From Trichostrongylus colubriformis (lineage: Eukaryota; Nematoda; Chromadorea; Rhabditida; Trichostrongylidae): a stretch of DNA of 64,000 nt. Location: contig OZ022256.1 of the NCBI GenBank assembly GCA_963978905.1, positions 19,531,743 through 19,595,742 of the forward strand, in the 5' to 3' direction. A model generated the notes under the pieces. That model made no database searches. It was not told the DNA's origin and saw nothing but the letters and a program-made list of their open reading frames with translations. The number at the start of each line of letters is the position of its first letter. The stretch's first letter is position 1. Shown one piece after another: positions 1 to 12,921 of the stretch. A program made the translations under genes and the position numbers.

Positions 1-32
1 ATCGCTTCGGTTTCTTCCTTTTTTTCTTACAG

Positions 33-168
33 CTAGTGTAACTTCTCGAGAGTTCCTTTTTTGCATGGAAATAAGAGCGTCTCAGACTGCAAAAAAAACT
101 ACGTCGTGCAACAGCCCTATACGACTTACCTGCAACCCTGCGATGTGTATTGGGAGAGTCTGTCAGTG
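33..168 (+). CDS. Possible terminal exon of a gene entering from the left
   Basis: A strong acceptor (TTTTTTCTTACAG) is followed by a frame open for 44 codons to TGA, ending LTCNPAMCIGRVCQ with several cysteines. Two frames are open over most of this stretch, so the coding call is weak. Nothing recognisable; the 5' part would be outside the window. Confidence 0.25.
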
Positions 169-3100
169 ATCGCTGCAGTGCCGTGACTATCATCCATCAC
201 CTTATCCAGCCACAGATATTACCCGCATGATCGGTAGGTAATCAGTTTTTGATGCCCCACTTTTTTTGCAGCAACTCTTTCCTAGAGCATGCAACTACTC
301 CAACAAATTTATTGAAGAGCTTACTAACAATAAACTGGCAATCTGGCAATTTGGTACCATCACTATACGAGTAGGGTGGGCGTACCCCTTACTGCACAAC
401 CTCCGTCGGCCTCCGACAAAACGCAAGATTACGAAAGTGTGGAAACACAGCTCATGAAAAGCTCGTGAAATTCGAGAACCCATTTTCGCAATGCACCGTT
501 CGATTTTAGAGTCATGATATATGAGGCCGCAGGGCTCAGGAGAATATGCTCCTTACAATCGAATCCGCCCCTGGTTAGGTAAAGAGACCGTAGATGAAGC
601 TGTGCCACCCTGATGTTCGTTGAGAAAGTGATCACTGAACCACAGCGGTAGTTGGACCTTCATAGTTAGTTCTTGAAATGAAATTGAACATTTGTCAAAA
701 GCATGAAATAATGCTTCGCGAAAAATTGAATCCCTTCATTCCGTCAACCCCTGCTGTCCCTTGGACCAAGTATTGGAAGAATAACATCTGCAAAATTCCA
801 GCCACCGCCGTTCGATATGGCGATGACATGCGGGCGGCTGGGTTTCGTGATAGAGGTGGGTGCATCGGACGTTGCGCACGTCGGCCAGTTCGTCTATGCC
901 GTAAATCATTCACGTTTTCTATTTTTCATCGCTAAAACGAACGATTTGTCAGAGTAACCGTGGCGACGAGACAGCGTCGTAAAATATCGATGACGAAGTC
1001 GATTAGATCTGAAAAGGAGATAGGCGAGTTTGTGCGGCTACTTGACGAGACGCAGGTATGAAGAATGGCAGAAAAAATTAGTGGAGATGTGCGGAAAGTT
1101 GTTCAACATGAAGTTCGAAGTGTGCTGATTATTCGGTACAAACAATATAGGCTCAGAAAACTGAGAAAAAAAGATAGTATGAGACAAGCACGAGGTAGAA
1201 ATGTTTTTTTAGGAAAGGGATCACTATTTTCCCTGGTTGATTTAATTCACAAAGTTGCATCCCGCTAATCCTCAGTAACTAGACAGCTTCTGTGGCATCG
1301 AAAGACCTCATATCTTTAGCAAAAGATGGCCGTTCGCCATGAAAAGCCACTACAGCCTGATACTCAACAGATTCCTCCGCAATGGCCTCATCCAACCTCA
1401 TAAAGTCAAGTTGACGTAGAGGTCGTGGCGTATTTCAATCCATCCCTAAATTATCTGAAATCGGGAAATTTGAGGCAATGTGACCTCGAAACGGGTTTTT
1501 CGACAATTGCCCGGCTCGTCTATCCTTTTCTTATGAAATAGTTCACATATCAATGCTCTGGGAGCTGCTGGTGCCTATCTGCTTTTATGGCACGACACCA
1601 GAAACTTCATAGCGGCGATGTGTGAACAAAATAATGTCTTATATTTGCGGGTAGCGAAAGACGAAGATGGTGTAATCGCAGGTAGCACACTTCCCTTCTC
1701 ATTGTACGGGGATTAGAATTTGCATCCATAGCCGTCGAGGTCAACCAAGCCTTCGATCCCTTCGAGGTAGGTAATTTGGCACCAGACTCGTCTAGGAGGA
1801 CAAATACACTGACTTTCAAATCAGTTTATCCCAGCAAGTCATTGTACAGCCTCAAACGATTCACCTGCCACCAAGATTCTGAAGGGAGCTAGAGTGTGCG
1901 GTGCGTTCCAACAAGGGGTTGTTTCACACTAAAAACAATCCTTTTCAAGTTAAGTAAATTTGGTAATAGGTATAATGGGGAGAGGATTGCCACTGTCGCA
2001 ATACAAACTTCTATAGATATGTACTTTATGACCGATCAGCTTCCCACGCTCCTCATGGTCGGTTTCCCAATCGTCTTCCTATTTCCAGCTACTCACATGA
2101 ACGCAACTCAAGCAGAAGACAGAAAAGTGAACAGCTAAAAATGTGTTTGATATAATATAGAGATTCTGAATTTCTTTCTTTTCTCATGGAAATGAGAGCA
2201 GAAAACCTGGCATCGACTACTTCAGCGCCGATCCTGAGCTACGACATCATTGTGGTGAAGGGTAAGGTAAGGAGGACCTGGAATGCAGCGCTTTGCAAAA
2301 AAATATTCATATTCCGAACTCAATCCATGATTTTCAGGCACGCGTTTGTTACAGACTTTTGCTCCGGAATCCAGTGCCCACCTGATCACTGAGTCGGCCT
2401 CATAGCCCGCATAACAGCCTTTTTACTTCCTCCTACCCCTCTTTCCTTACAACCTGGGCATTGCTAGTTGCAAATTATGCGGTAGCGGATTTTTCGTTCT
2501 ATAGGTGGAACCTCACGATCAGGGCCTCCGAAGACGACTATTCAGGCGATACGTTAGGCCGTTTCGAAAAAAGTTCCACCAGGCAACCTCGAAAGGCACG
2601 AACTAATTGAACGAGTCATTTCACTCTTCACCTAAGTAAAGGATGACAGGCTACCCTGCTGCCAGACGGAATGTTGAGCAAAAATAGCCCCACGTAGTAT
2701 TAAACGTAGAAATGAGGTAGACGCTCGCTCCCAAATGCTGGATTACCCTTCGGATGCAGTGCTTCCCGATTAATTGAACTTCCTGAAGTTGGAATCGCCT
2801 ACGCCCTCTGAAAAAGTCTTTTTCGTCTCTTGTCAACCCATTCCCAGCCCACTTCAGTGACAAAGATGTGGAATGAAAGGGCGCAGAATGCTCATCCCCG
2901 TCAAGTCCAAAACCAGTCATTCATTGAACTTCTCAGTGTTCTCAATCACTGTCGTTACGAGACCACCCAAATGCTGGGCCATCGACTACGGTAATCCATT
3001 ATACGCTCCGGGCGGCCAACGACGATGACGACAACGTGCGTGTGCAGGGGTTGCGCGTAACGTGCGCCCGATGAGCGATGAAGGAGAGCGTCACTGGTGC

Positions 3101-6100
3101 GCACGCACAACGTGCGTCTCCTATGCAATCAACGCTATTTCCATGTGACTCATTCGGGCATACCGTAACACGCCACTGGCGGGCGAGTTTTTTTCGGGGC
3201 GATGCGGGCGCGATGGAAGGACGATTGCAATCGCTCTCATCCATCTACTAGCGTCGCGACAAATTGTGCCATCAGACACCTGGCAAAATAGCGAGCGCGC
3301 CGGAGACGGAGTTGAGTGGATTGTTTTATGTGCGACGAAAATGACCACGGCGCTAACATCACGAAACGATTACGTTGGATATATGCGCTCATTAGGCGTA
3401 AATGGCAACATATGACAGTAATGCAAGGTGCGTGGATCCTTTTTGTGAAGGAGGTCACTTTTCTCGAGCACCGAACACCGGATTTGAATATGCATGGCTC
3501 TGATCACTCTTCTGACTGCACCCACTTTCTTATCTGATTGCCTGTAACACGGCAATCCAAAAGAATATTTATCAGCAATATCTGTCAATTTTTACCATCA
3601 CACGGCACTATCGGGTCTTGACGCAGCTAGCGCCACAGCCTTGAGTTTGAGTGAACGTCCCCGTGACTCTGGGAGTGGGAGCGATCCTCGGTTCCCATGC
3701 CAATACAGTAGCACCGGCCTTCTCATCAGTGATAGGCTCTGCAATGTTGTATGAGACCTTCACAAATGAACCAACCGGCCATGCTAGAAAGCAGTGCTAA
3801 TCCGATCCGCCTACTATCTCCTTTCGTTATTTTTTGTTTATTCATCTTAGTTCCGCCTTTCCCCTTCATCTGCTTGAGTTGTTTGTTTTGAGGCTCCGCC
3901 CACACTGGTGCAGATTTGTTGTTGCACAATTCTTCTAAATTTTCTATGATCTGCAACTAGAATTTTCTATTATCTTCTATTAAACCCTCTTTTTCCTCAC
4001 TTTCTTTTTATATTTCTGTTCTTATCTTTTACATTCACGTTCCTTTTTTAATTCGAAGAATTCTCGACATACCTGATTTTTCATTTGCTTGGTTATAGAT
4101 CCGATTGTAGGGTCCACTCAAAAATTGATGTTCATTCTTTACCTCCATCATATCCCTTTACTTCCGAAAAATTGATATACTCCCAGCGTATGAGCTTTCA
4201 AGCAAAAAAAAAAAACGAAATTCTGCGACCCACACGATATCGGCTGGTGAGAAGAAGGCTGTGATGGAAACTAAATCCTGTAGGATTTCGACCTCCGGTC
4301 GCCTCATGATTCGGCGGGCTTTGGCAGTCAAAATGAAGATCTAAATCATTACTTATATCTCAGAAATTCAACGGAAAGCGTGACCATCGTGGCATATTCC
4401 TTATCAGCGTGAGGAAACGCGCTCATAAAAATGAGTGTTGTTTTAAAGGCACTGGGAGGAGAGCAAGGAGCGAATGCGTATTTGGAAAGGTCATCATCCG
4501 TAAACGAACATTCGAGCTCAGAAGGGATAATGCTCAGCGAAACTACCGTTGAAAAATGCGCTATTGCAATCCTAGCGTGCTTCTCCTCGGATCGCACGCT
4601 TCAGTGGCCGAGTTGCCTGTTGGCGACGGGCAGAGAAGGTAGACGCCACTGTCGTTTGATGTCACGTAGGGACATTTTGATTTTATTCGTGGTTATGTTG
4701 AACAAGTAAGACATCAAGTGCAACAGATAAGTGAAACAATGAAAGGGAGAATAGCGAATAAGTAAGAAAAAAGTATTAATAATGAAAAAGTCCTGAATCA
4801 ATGAATTTACACTCGATGTCTTGGCAAGGCATCGTGTGTGCAGTTGGGAGAACTATCCAAAAGCACCCTTCGCCATAACCCGAAATTATCCCCTCCGACG
4901 TTCTTCAAAGGAAATCACTCATAACTACGGCTGGGCAGAAGACAAATAGGTTGATCAGTGGTCATCTAAAGATAGACCACAGTATTTTTAGACTTATGCA
5001 ACTTAGGTCGCTGTCGATAATTTTTTCCGTGTGGTACCAAAATAGACAATGAAACTACCATACATATATCGCAGGTTACGGTTGTGGAAATGAAATTGAC
5101 TTGAAATGAGAATAGAATGTCGTGCATCTGCTACAGTGGTATACCGTGACCACTATTACCCTTACCAAATGCATACAAAACGTACAGTAAAAGTAGTGTT
5201 GCTGTAAGCTCGTGCCAGGTAGATCCGATTGGACGGCAAACTTTTCGAAATGATTGGCCTGCCTTTCCATTACTTTTTGATAGTCGTTTATATATTGTCC
5301 TGCCGCCCTTGGTTCATTGAAGTGTTCTGCGTTGATTGCAGGTGTTTAATAGTGTTCAACGCCGTTCTGACCCCTCTTCCATGGAAACTGCTGCAAAAAT
5401 TTGATTACGTGACGCATTTGTGATAAATGCAAACTTTATAATCTGCAAGGTTTTCCTAAATCGAATAGTGGGAAGATTCATAAAAAATTTCCAAAATATC
5501 ATAATATTGCATAAAGTGGTCTTTAGAAAACACTAGCATGAAGATCGAACCCACTCTAACATGTAATAAAATGGTTATCTGCATACCAGCAGTACTTATC
5601 GTTAGTGCTGTGGAGTGGCACTCAATCTTAGTACTTTACTAATGCTTTTGTGGCAGCCATACTAATTATACTTATATTTCGGCAGCGCATTTCAATGTAC
5701 ACTGTATTTCCTCGATTTCTAGTCAAGAATCATTCAATAAGTCTAGACGCACTACTTTAGAGAAGCTATTATAGAAGTAAGAGCGGTACCTACAAGTTGC
5801 AACTTCAAGATCCCGTTATGCCGTTGTAAAACCCCGTGGCAGACATGCTCAACAGAATCGCCCGATACGCGCTAATCGACAGCCGTAAAGCGGCGTATCC
5901 TTTTTTGCTTCACTTTTATTATGAACATAGTCTCAGAGTGTTTCTTCGAGCATCACTCAGAACTGTTTGCATTATTCATACGTGCTATAATAATCTCCCC
6001 AAATATGTTCTCGGACAAGACTATAAATTTAGAAAGTGACGGTGTGGTGTACCGTAATTAAATTCTTCGCCAGATAATAAGCTTTGGAATCGACCAGCAT

Positions 6101-9100
6101 ATCAAAGGGGGTGGGGGGGGGGCTTCACTCCAGGCACAGTGCAAAAATAATCATTTCTGTGAAATTACAAGGCTTTTTCCGGGATTTTTGTCTCTGGTTA
6201 GTTGCTTTGCATGCATTTTTGATACCACTACAATATGATGAACGTCTAATAATGACTAGGAAATACCAAGTAGCAGGTACGGTATACCATTGTGAATGAT
6301 GCAGAACATGTAATGTGATGTCTTGTTTGCGGCCAGAAGCCTGCTACAGCAACTTGAAATAACTGTCTTGTTTATCATTTCTATGGCGTCACAGTGCCGT
6401 ATCATATCAGCGAATAGCTCTCGTTACCACATTCACCCACCGCGTGTGAGCTAAAAAACGGGAGAGATGTGAGGACGAAATGAATAATTGTCACCGGTAC
6501 GATCAGCAACTCCTTCCCCACACCAGGCGATCAAGCGGTAGTGACGGTTCAGTACGTACTCGTGGCACTCCAAAGAGGTTGAATTGATTACTATATTGGA
6601 AATATTGCACGATCTTGGGTTAGGAAGAACGGTGCCAGTAAATCTGTACGATTTTCTAACTGTGATTGGCAGCTATACCGTAATACAGTTACATTCCACA
6701 GATTGCCAGACCGTCCCTGGGGTGGTGGCGTTTTCATTACACTTTTGGATAGAAGGCGACGTTGATGCGAACGGTGTTGATGAATCGACATCACTGGCGC
6801 TAACGAGGGTTGTCGTCGACGCCGCACGGTAGTCACGTCGACACATTTCATATTCGTGTATTCCACAATGCAGGTTTTATGGTATATAACAATGAGGATA
6901 GTTAAAGTGTCATATAAAATATGGCACATTGATTTCTAGGCAACTAGGCCAACTCCCACTATCATTTTGCCCTTAGGGTCTTCTATAGTGAGCATATTTA
7001 TGAGAAAATTAACTACACGAATGTTAGCTGTCCTTTACAGAGGACCCTAATTATGCAAAAGATGAAGGCCTCAATTTAGTTCTGAGTGTGAGTGTGCTCT
7101 CGCCCAGTATTACTCTGAAGGCATAGTATTGAGTAATACTAACAATATGTATTATAAGGGGCCCAAATTTGTTGAATAGCTAGAAATAGCTGAAAGCTGA
7201 AGCTGAAATATAGCTGCAAAAATGGTATGTGTGGCAATGTGTGTCAATAACTCCAGTTAACCGAATGACCATGATGTAAATTAAAGTGAATAGCCTTGTT
7301 GAATGCTGCTATGGTCTTCCATTCTCAGTGAGTATTATAAATGAAAAGATGTGAAACAAAGTATTGAAGTATCACACGTCATCCGAGACATCATTGGTAC
7401 TGATCAGAAGGGATTTTGCGGTTAAACCACTCAATCGATTTATGAGGTAACTACGTAGTACATGGAAATTGTACGGTAAAGAGGGGCGTCCCTTGTACGG
7501 ATTGCTGTTCATTTTTTCCTCAATGCTTTTAGCACAACTTCCCACATATTCTTTTTATTGGGAGCATGGGCTGAGACGGGTGACATGTCTAGGCTAGGAT
7601 TTGAGTGCCAAGATTATTGGGATTTCATCGTTTATTGAGGAGTCAGATGGACTCTTGTCGTTAGTGAACTATGACTGTCATTCAAAAACTCGAAGTTGAT
7701 CGCATTCATCAGATGCATATTTGATTCAATCGCCATATTCAAAGCGCACTTTGGAAGAAATTATGACAGCCGTATACTTCGTCATCGTTTTTACTCCTTT
7801 GTTTTCCACATAGAGTCTGTATCACGGTGATATTCGCTTTCGATGCTAAACTGATCCAGCTAAATCTTTTCATCATCCATTTTCTATCATCCAAAAATCG
7901 ACTGCTTAACTTCACTCTGCTCACATCTCCGCCGAACAATGAAGAACCAGTCGTGTAAACGCCACTGTACAATATAATGATTTTTGAGAACAGTTCGCCA
8001 TAGGTGTATGCCATATGCCGTCATCGCCATATCTCATGCTATAGCTCGTGGTTGGTGGTACTCCATCATTGTTATTTGCGAATCAGCTATGTGATTTGTT
8101 CAGAAGTTAGAAGGGTAGGCTTGGTTGCACGATACCGTTTTCCAAAAGATTCACAGCTCAGCATTACCCGCATGTTACATATCAAACCATCTCACTCAGA
8201 ATCAATCGTGCTTTGAGTAATTTTCGAGAAAATATGGAAGGATCTATACTGGATGGAGGTCCTATTTGATGCAGAAATCCTTTGAGAAAACGTCAACACT
8301 GGCTCAAGGGGCTATCTTTAGAATAGTAATCTATAGATAATCATTTTAATTTTACCAACAACACCTATACTGTCGGTCGTTTGGGGGTTTAGGGATTAAA
8401 TTTTTTGAAAATTTTTCTCAACGTAATACATGACGGTTCTCATATCAGTATCTACTGCAATTCCATATCCTTGTGTTCGATTGTCTTTCCGGGTTGAGAT
8501 GCAATATGAAAGCATGGCGCACGCCTGGAACAATTATAACAGCCATATACATCGTCATCATTATTTCTTCTTGGATTGCCTCACTGCGCACGGAAAATCA
8601 GATCGCCTTAAGCAAAGTAGTTTGTAAAAAAAGCCAACCGCTCAAAATCTTTCTTCGAGTAATTTTTGTTTCGATGAACCACGTGATGTTAGGTGTGACT
8701 GTCTCGTGTGGCGATTCCGTTAAAATAATACGGTGCCGAGATCTGACGGCCGACCGCCAGCAAGAGGCTAATTGGTCATGACAGAAAGTGTGCAAAGTCG
8801 AGTCGCGTTCGATAAACTGGACTTCGCGGGTCGCACCACCGCCGCCGACTGCGTGCTGACGAAAAAACTTTTGTGTAAAACAAACAGGACTTTTGGCAAC
8901 GCGTGTCCGCCTTCTGATAAGGGATCATGCTGCGAAACGTTGCTGATTAGGTTTCCGCCGAATCTCCTTAGGATCTGACTATGAAAGCATAAACATAAAC
9001 TTGTGACCGTGCATCCGTTGTTGGTTATTTACTTCCACTAATGGAATGAATAACTCTTAAATTAATAGTTTTGACGCACGTAGGATGTTAGGAGAATAGA

Positions 9101-9348
9101 CATCCGGACGATTATAGGCAGACTGATAAGTTGTTTGCAAAAACTGGAAGAGACTAGAAATATTAGTGGACCTCCCACGATTCCAAGGTGATTCGATCTG
9201 TTTTGCTGCACTGAATCCAAAGTGAATTCGGAGGCACTCATCGTGATAACTTTGCGGTGCTTCTTATGTTTAGTAATGAATCCCTACTATATATAAAGCG
9301 CTAAGGCTTAGTGTCTGTCCCTCCGTCTGTCACGAAATTAGGTATCAT
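169..9348. other. No recognisable gene
   Basis: Apart from the SINE body at 1739-1937, this stretch shows only chance-length open frames. Some (4349-4709, 6584-6929) are open on both strands. A poly-G tract lies at 6113-6122. Confidence 0.6.
1739..1937 (+). mobile_element. SINE-like repeat, copy B (body only)
   Basis: Matches the body of the 31649 copy from CCAAGCCTTCGATCCCTTCG through GCCACCAAGATTCTGAAGGG. The tRNA-like head is not recognisable. Confidence 0.7.
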
Positions 9349-11083
9349 ATGAAAAACGACCTGTGCAGATGGGGCCAAGTGTGGTATGGGTAGGGCATGG
9401 GACAGGAAGTAAAGACCACACATGGACCAAATTAAGCTCCGCCCACGGGGGCGGGGCGTGTTTGGCTTTCAGCCCGAAAATGTTGATTACGTTCGAACGT
9501 GCTCCTAACGTAGGGAGAAGATGGATTTAGGTCAGGTCAGGGATGAGTTTCTGAAGGTCAGGAAAGAATGCAGGGCACAGTGGGCGGGGCATTTAAAGTG
9601 GTGGGCGGGGCTTGGACGTTACATGAAAAATGACCTGTGGAGATGGGGACGAATGCGGTATGGGTAGGGCACGGGACACTAAGTAAAGACCACACATGGA
9701 CCAAGTTAGGCTCCGCCCATAATGGGCGGGGCCGTCGTGGAATGTTCAAAAATTGCTGATTGGGTTCGAATATGCCCCAAACATAGGGAGAAGATGGATC
9801 AAGGTCAGGGATGAGTTTCTGCAGGTCAGGAAAGAATGCAGGGCACAGTGGGCGGGGCATTTAAAGTGGTGGGCGGAGCTTGGACGTTACATGAAAAACG
9901 ACCTGTGAAGATGGGGACAAATGCGGTATGGGTAGGGCATGGGACACTAAGTAAAGACCACGCATGGACCAAGTTAAGCTCCGCCCATAATGGGCGGGGC
10001 CGTCGTGGAATGTTCAAAAATTGTTGATTGGGTTCGAATGTGCCCCAAACATAGGGAGAAGATGGATCAAGGTCAGGGATGAGTTTCTGAAGGTCAGGAA
10101 AGAATGCAGGGCACAGTGGGCGGAGCATTTAAATTGGTGGGCGGAGCTTGGACGTTACATAAAAAACGACCTGTGGAGATGGGGACAAATGTGGTATGGG
10201 TAGGGCATGGGACAAAGACCACACATGGACCAAGTTAAGCTCCGCCCATAATGGGCGGGGCCGTCGTGGAATGTGCAAAAATTGTTGATTGGGTCGAATG
10301 TGCCCCAAGCGTAGGGAGAAAATGGATCAAGGTACGGGATGAGTTTCTGAAGGTCACGAAACAATGCAGGGCACAGCGGGCGGAGCATTTGTAGTGGTGG
10401 GCGGAGTTTGGACGTACATGAAAAACGACCTGTGGAGATGGGGACAAGTCTGGATGGGTACAGCATGTTACAAAAAGTGAAGACCACACATGGACCAAAT
10501 TAAGCTCCGCCCACGGGGGCGGGGCGTGCACTGTAATGTTTGGCTTTCAGCCCGAAAATGTTGATTACGTTCGAACGTGCTCCTAATGTAGGGAGAAGAT
10601 GGATCAAGGTCAGGGATGAGTTTCTGAAGGTCAGGAAAGAATGCAGGGCACAGTGGGCGGAGCATTTAAATTGGTGGGCGGAGCTTGGACGTTACATGAA
10701 AAACGACCTGTGAAGATGGGGACAAATGTGGTATGTGTAGGGCATGGGACACTAAGTAAAGACCACACATGGACCAAGTTAAGCTCCGCCCAGAATGGGC
10801 GGGGCCGCCGCGGAATGTTCAAAGATTGTTTATTGGGTTCGAATGTGCCCCAAGCGTAGGGAGAAAATGGATCAAGGTACGGGATGAGTTTCTGAAGGTC
10901 ACGAAACAATGCAGGGCACAGCGGGCGGAGCATTTGTAGTGGTGGGCGGAGTTTGGACGTACATGAAAAACGACCTGTGGAGATGGGGACAAGTCTGGAT
11001 GGGTACAGCATGTTACAAAAAGTGAAGACCACACATGGACCAACTTAAGCTCCGCCCACGGTGGGCTGGGTGTGCACTGAAAT
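9349..11083. repeat. Tandem array, unit about 268 bp, with higher-order structure
   Basis: The marker ATGAAAAACGACCTGTG (one copy starts ATA) recurs at about 9350, 9623, 9889, 10158, 10418, 10695 and 10961 (spacings 260-277). Each unit carries a GCTCCGCCCA...TGGGCGGGGC palindrome and a GGTTCGAAT motif. Open frames inside are repeat by-products. A divergent unit variant recurs 543 bp apart (about 10294 and 10837), and a second variant (TTTGGCTTTCAGCCCG) occurs 1077 bp apart (about 9466 and 10540). Confidence 0.95.
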
Positions 11084-11740
11084 ACCCTGTCCTCAAGAAA
11101 AAGAGCAGTTTAGGCCGACCTACTGACGCACATGGTGTTTCGCACACAGTAGTGTGCGCCAGCCAACTGGTGCAGCTATATGTGGATAGTCAGCATGAGA
11201 AATCGAAAAAAATTGATAAGATACTTACGTTAAGACTCTTTTCAATATTCGCTTTTGCGAAGGTGCTCAGCATGAGTCCACGGCAAAGGCAGGTCAGAGG
11301 CCAGAGAAGAAAAGAACGAATGTGATGCAGACCACGTGGTCTTCTAATCACGTTCGATTAGTTTTCTAGTTTCGGTTTGAGCAGATTATGTCTGACACTA
11401 ATAAGGGTACACCGCGGACACAGAACTTTTCCAAGCGTTTGCCAGCCCATAGGGGATGTTAGTTCACCATAACTATGGCGAGGTGTGTCTTTATTTTCTG
11501 CGAAGACCTCTTACCCATATCATTTACAAAGTGTCAGTAGACCACTCGGTGAAGCACGTCTACTGCGATACTCAGCAGCTTTTTCAGAGGCTTCCTTCAA
11601 GTTAAGCCATTTGCACCTCCAACATTTCCTGCTTCATGCCTAGTTCGATCCTGGTAGGGGGCAGTGGTATACATATTATCTTCTGAGCCTTCGACTGAAG
11701 AGCTAAATAGTAGTGATCGTGAAGAACCGACCACCAATGC

Positions 11741-11869
11741 TTGAAAGAATCGCCCACGGAAATTGAGTCCTTCCATGCCCATATATTTATGTTTTACTTG
11801 TTTACTACAGGCCACATACAAAGTTTCATGCGAAAAAGCAGGAATCCGTCTGAGATACAGCGTCTCGAA
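11741..11869 (+). mobile_element. Fragment (one arm) of the TTAA palindromic MITE
   Basis: TTGA then AAGAATCGCCCACGGAAATT, and later GAGATACAGCGTCTC, parallel one arm of the copies at 34652 and 54920. The second arm is absent. Confidence 0.7.
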
Positions 11870-12358
11870 GTAACTCCCAACGGAGTGAAGTGTCCGAGGA
11901 GGCTCGGCCGCGAGTGATCTTCATAGAAGCGAAGGGCGACGGTCTATAGACAGCGACGTAGAGTCAGGAAGCCAATTAACAATGGGCAGGAAATCTGAAC
12001 TCCGCTTTCGCCACCGACAGCTGTTGAAATGTTGCTGGGCGGAATCGAGGCAGTTGTAGTTTGGAGGATATCTCCTTTTTTCGGTATTCTGTTATGATCT
12101 GATTCTTTCAGGGTGATTGAAAGGATCATGGGGTTTACTCCCTCAGGAAAGTGGCTATGTACATCATAGGTCCTCTGCGGAAAAAGGGAATGACGCGTAA
12201 ATTTTGGCTGTTTTTAAAACGAAAAGTGATTCGATAAAGCTCTCATTTGGACGTTCTTGAAGAAATTCGGGACTTTTCCAAGGTTTTTTCGGTAAAAATC
12301 TCCTTCTTCCATCTCGGGTAATTTTTTCCGGAAGCATTGTGGTATTGACAGTGAACTA

Positions 12359-12921
12359 TTAGGCTGTCGCGAAATAAATGACGCGGTGTGGGTATTCCCG
12401 GTTTCATGAGCAATATATGACTCCTCAATGGATTTTAGGAAACATGCAATAGTGCTTTTGGAAGAGCAAGGTTTGCGCTTTCATTATTGCATTCACTTTA
12501 GGGCAGTATCAATTACTAACTTTTTTATAGACCCTAAAGTCAATTATGGAACCGCTTTCTTCGAGCTCCATACTTCACACACCACCCGGCAAAAGTTGAC
12601 TCAGTTAGGGATCGAGGTTCTGCCTCATCCCCCATATTCCCCAGACCTTTCCCCCACTGATTATCACTTTTTCAAAGCTCTCGATGCAAACCTTCGCAAT
12701 AATTTTTATAATACTGCAGCTGAAGTAGAATCTGCTTTCCTTCGATTTATTGATTGTGATGCTAATTTTTATTCTAATGGTATCGAATCTCTTCCTTCTC
12801 GTTGGCAACAGTGTGTAGACTCTAGCGGTTTTTATTTTGATAAATAAAGTTGTGATTGAAGAAAGTTATGCTTTCTCAAAAATTGCCGTCGAACCGCGTC
12901 ATTTATTTCGCGACAGCCTAA
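12359..12921 (+). mobile_element. Internally deleted mariner element with perfect 28-bp inverted ends
   Basis: The ends start TTAGGCTGTCGCGAAATAAA and match perfectly as inverted repeats over 28 bp. TA lies outside both ends (12357-12358, 12922-12923). Only the C-terminal third of a transposase remains inside. At 563 bp it is less than half the size of an intact mariner, so it is non-autonomous. Confidence 0.95.
12545..12847 (+). pseudogene. Mariner transposase C-terminal remnant
   Basis: The open frame contains IEVLPHPPYSPDLSPTDYHF, the third catalytic block of DD34D transposases, with the final aspartate (TDY) kept, and ends SSGFYFDK. The DNA-binding domain and first two catalytic aspartates are missing. 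Confidence 0.9.

Noticed and set aside
4349..4709. Overlapping frames of 82-92 residues on both strands
   Set aside because: Several frames are open at once, splice signals are ambiguous and no family is recognisable.
9558..11032. Series of similar 100- to 133-residue proteins on the minus strand
   Set aside because: They are translations of the tandem array; the same frame recurs with each unit and there is no family match.
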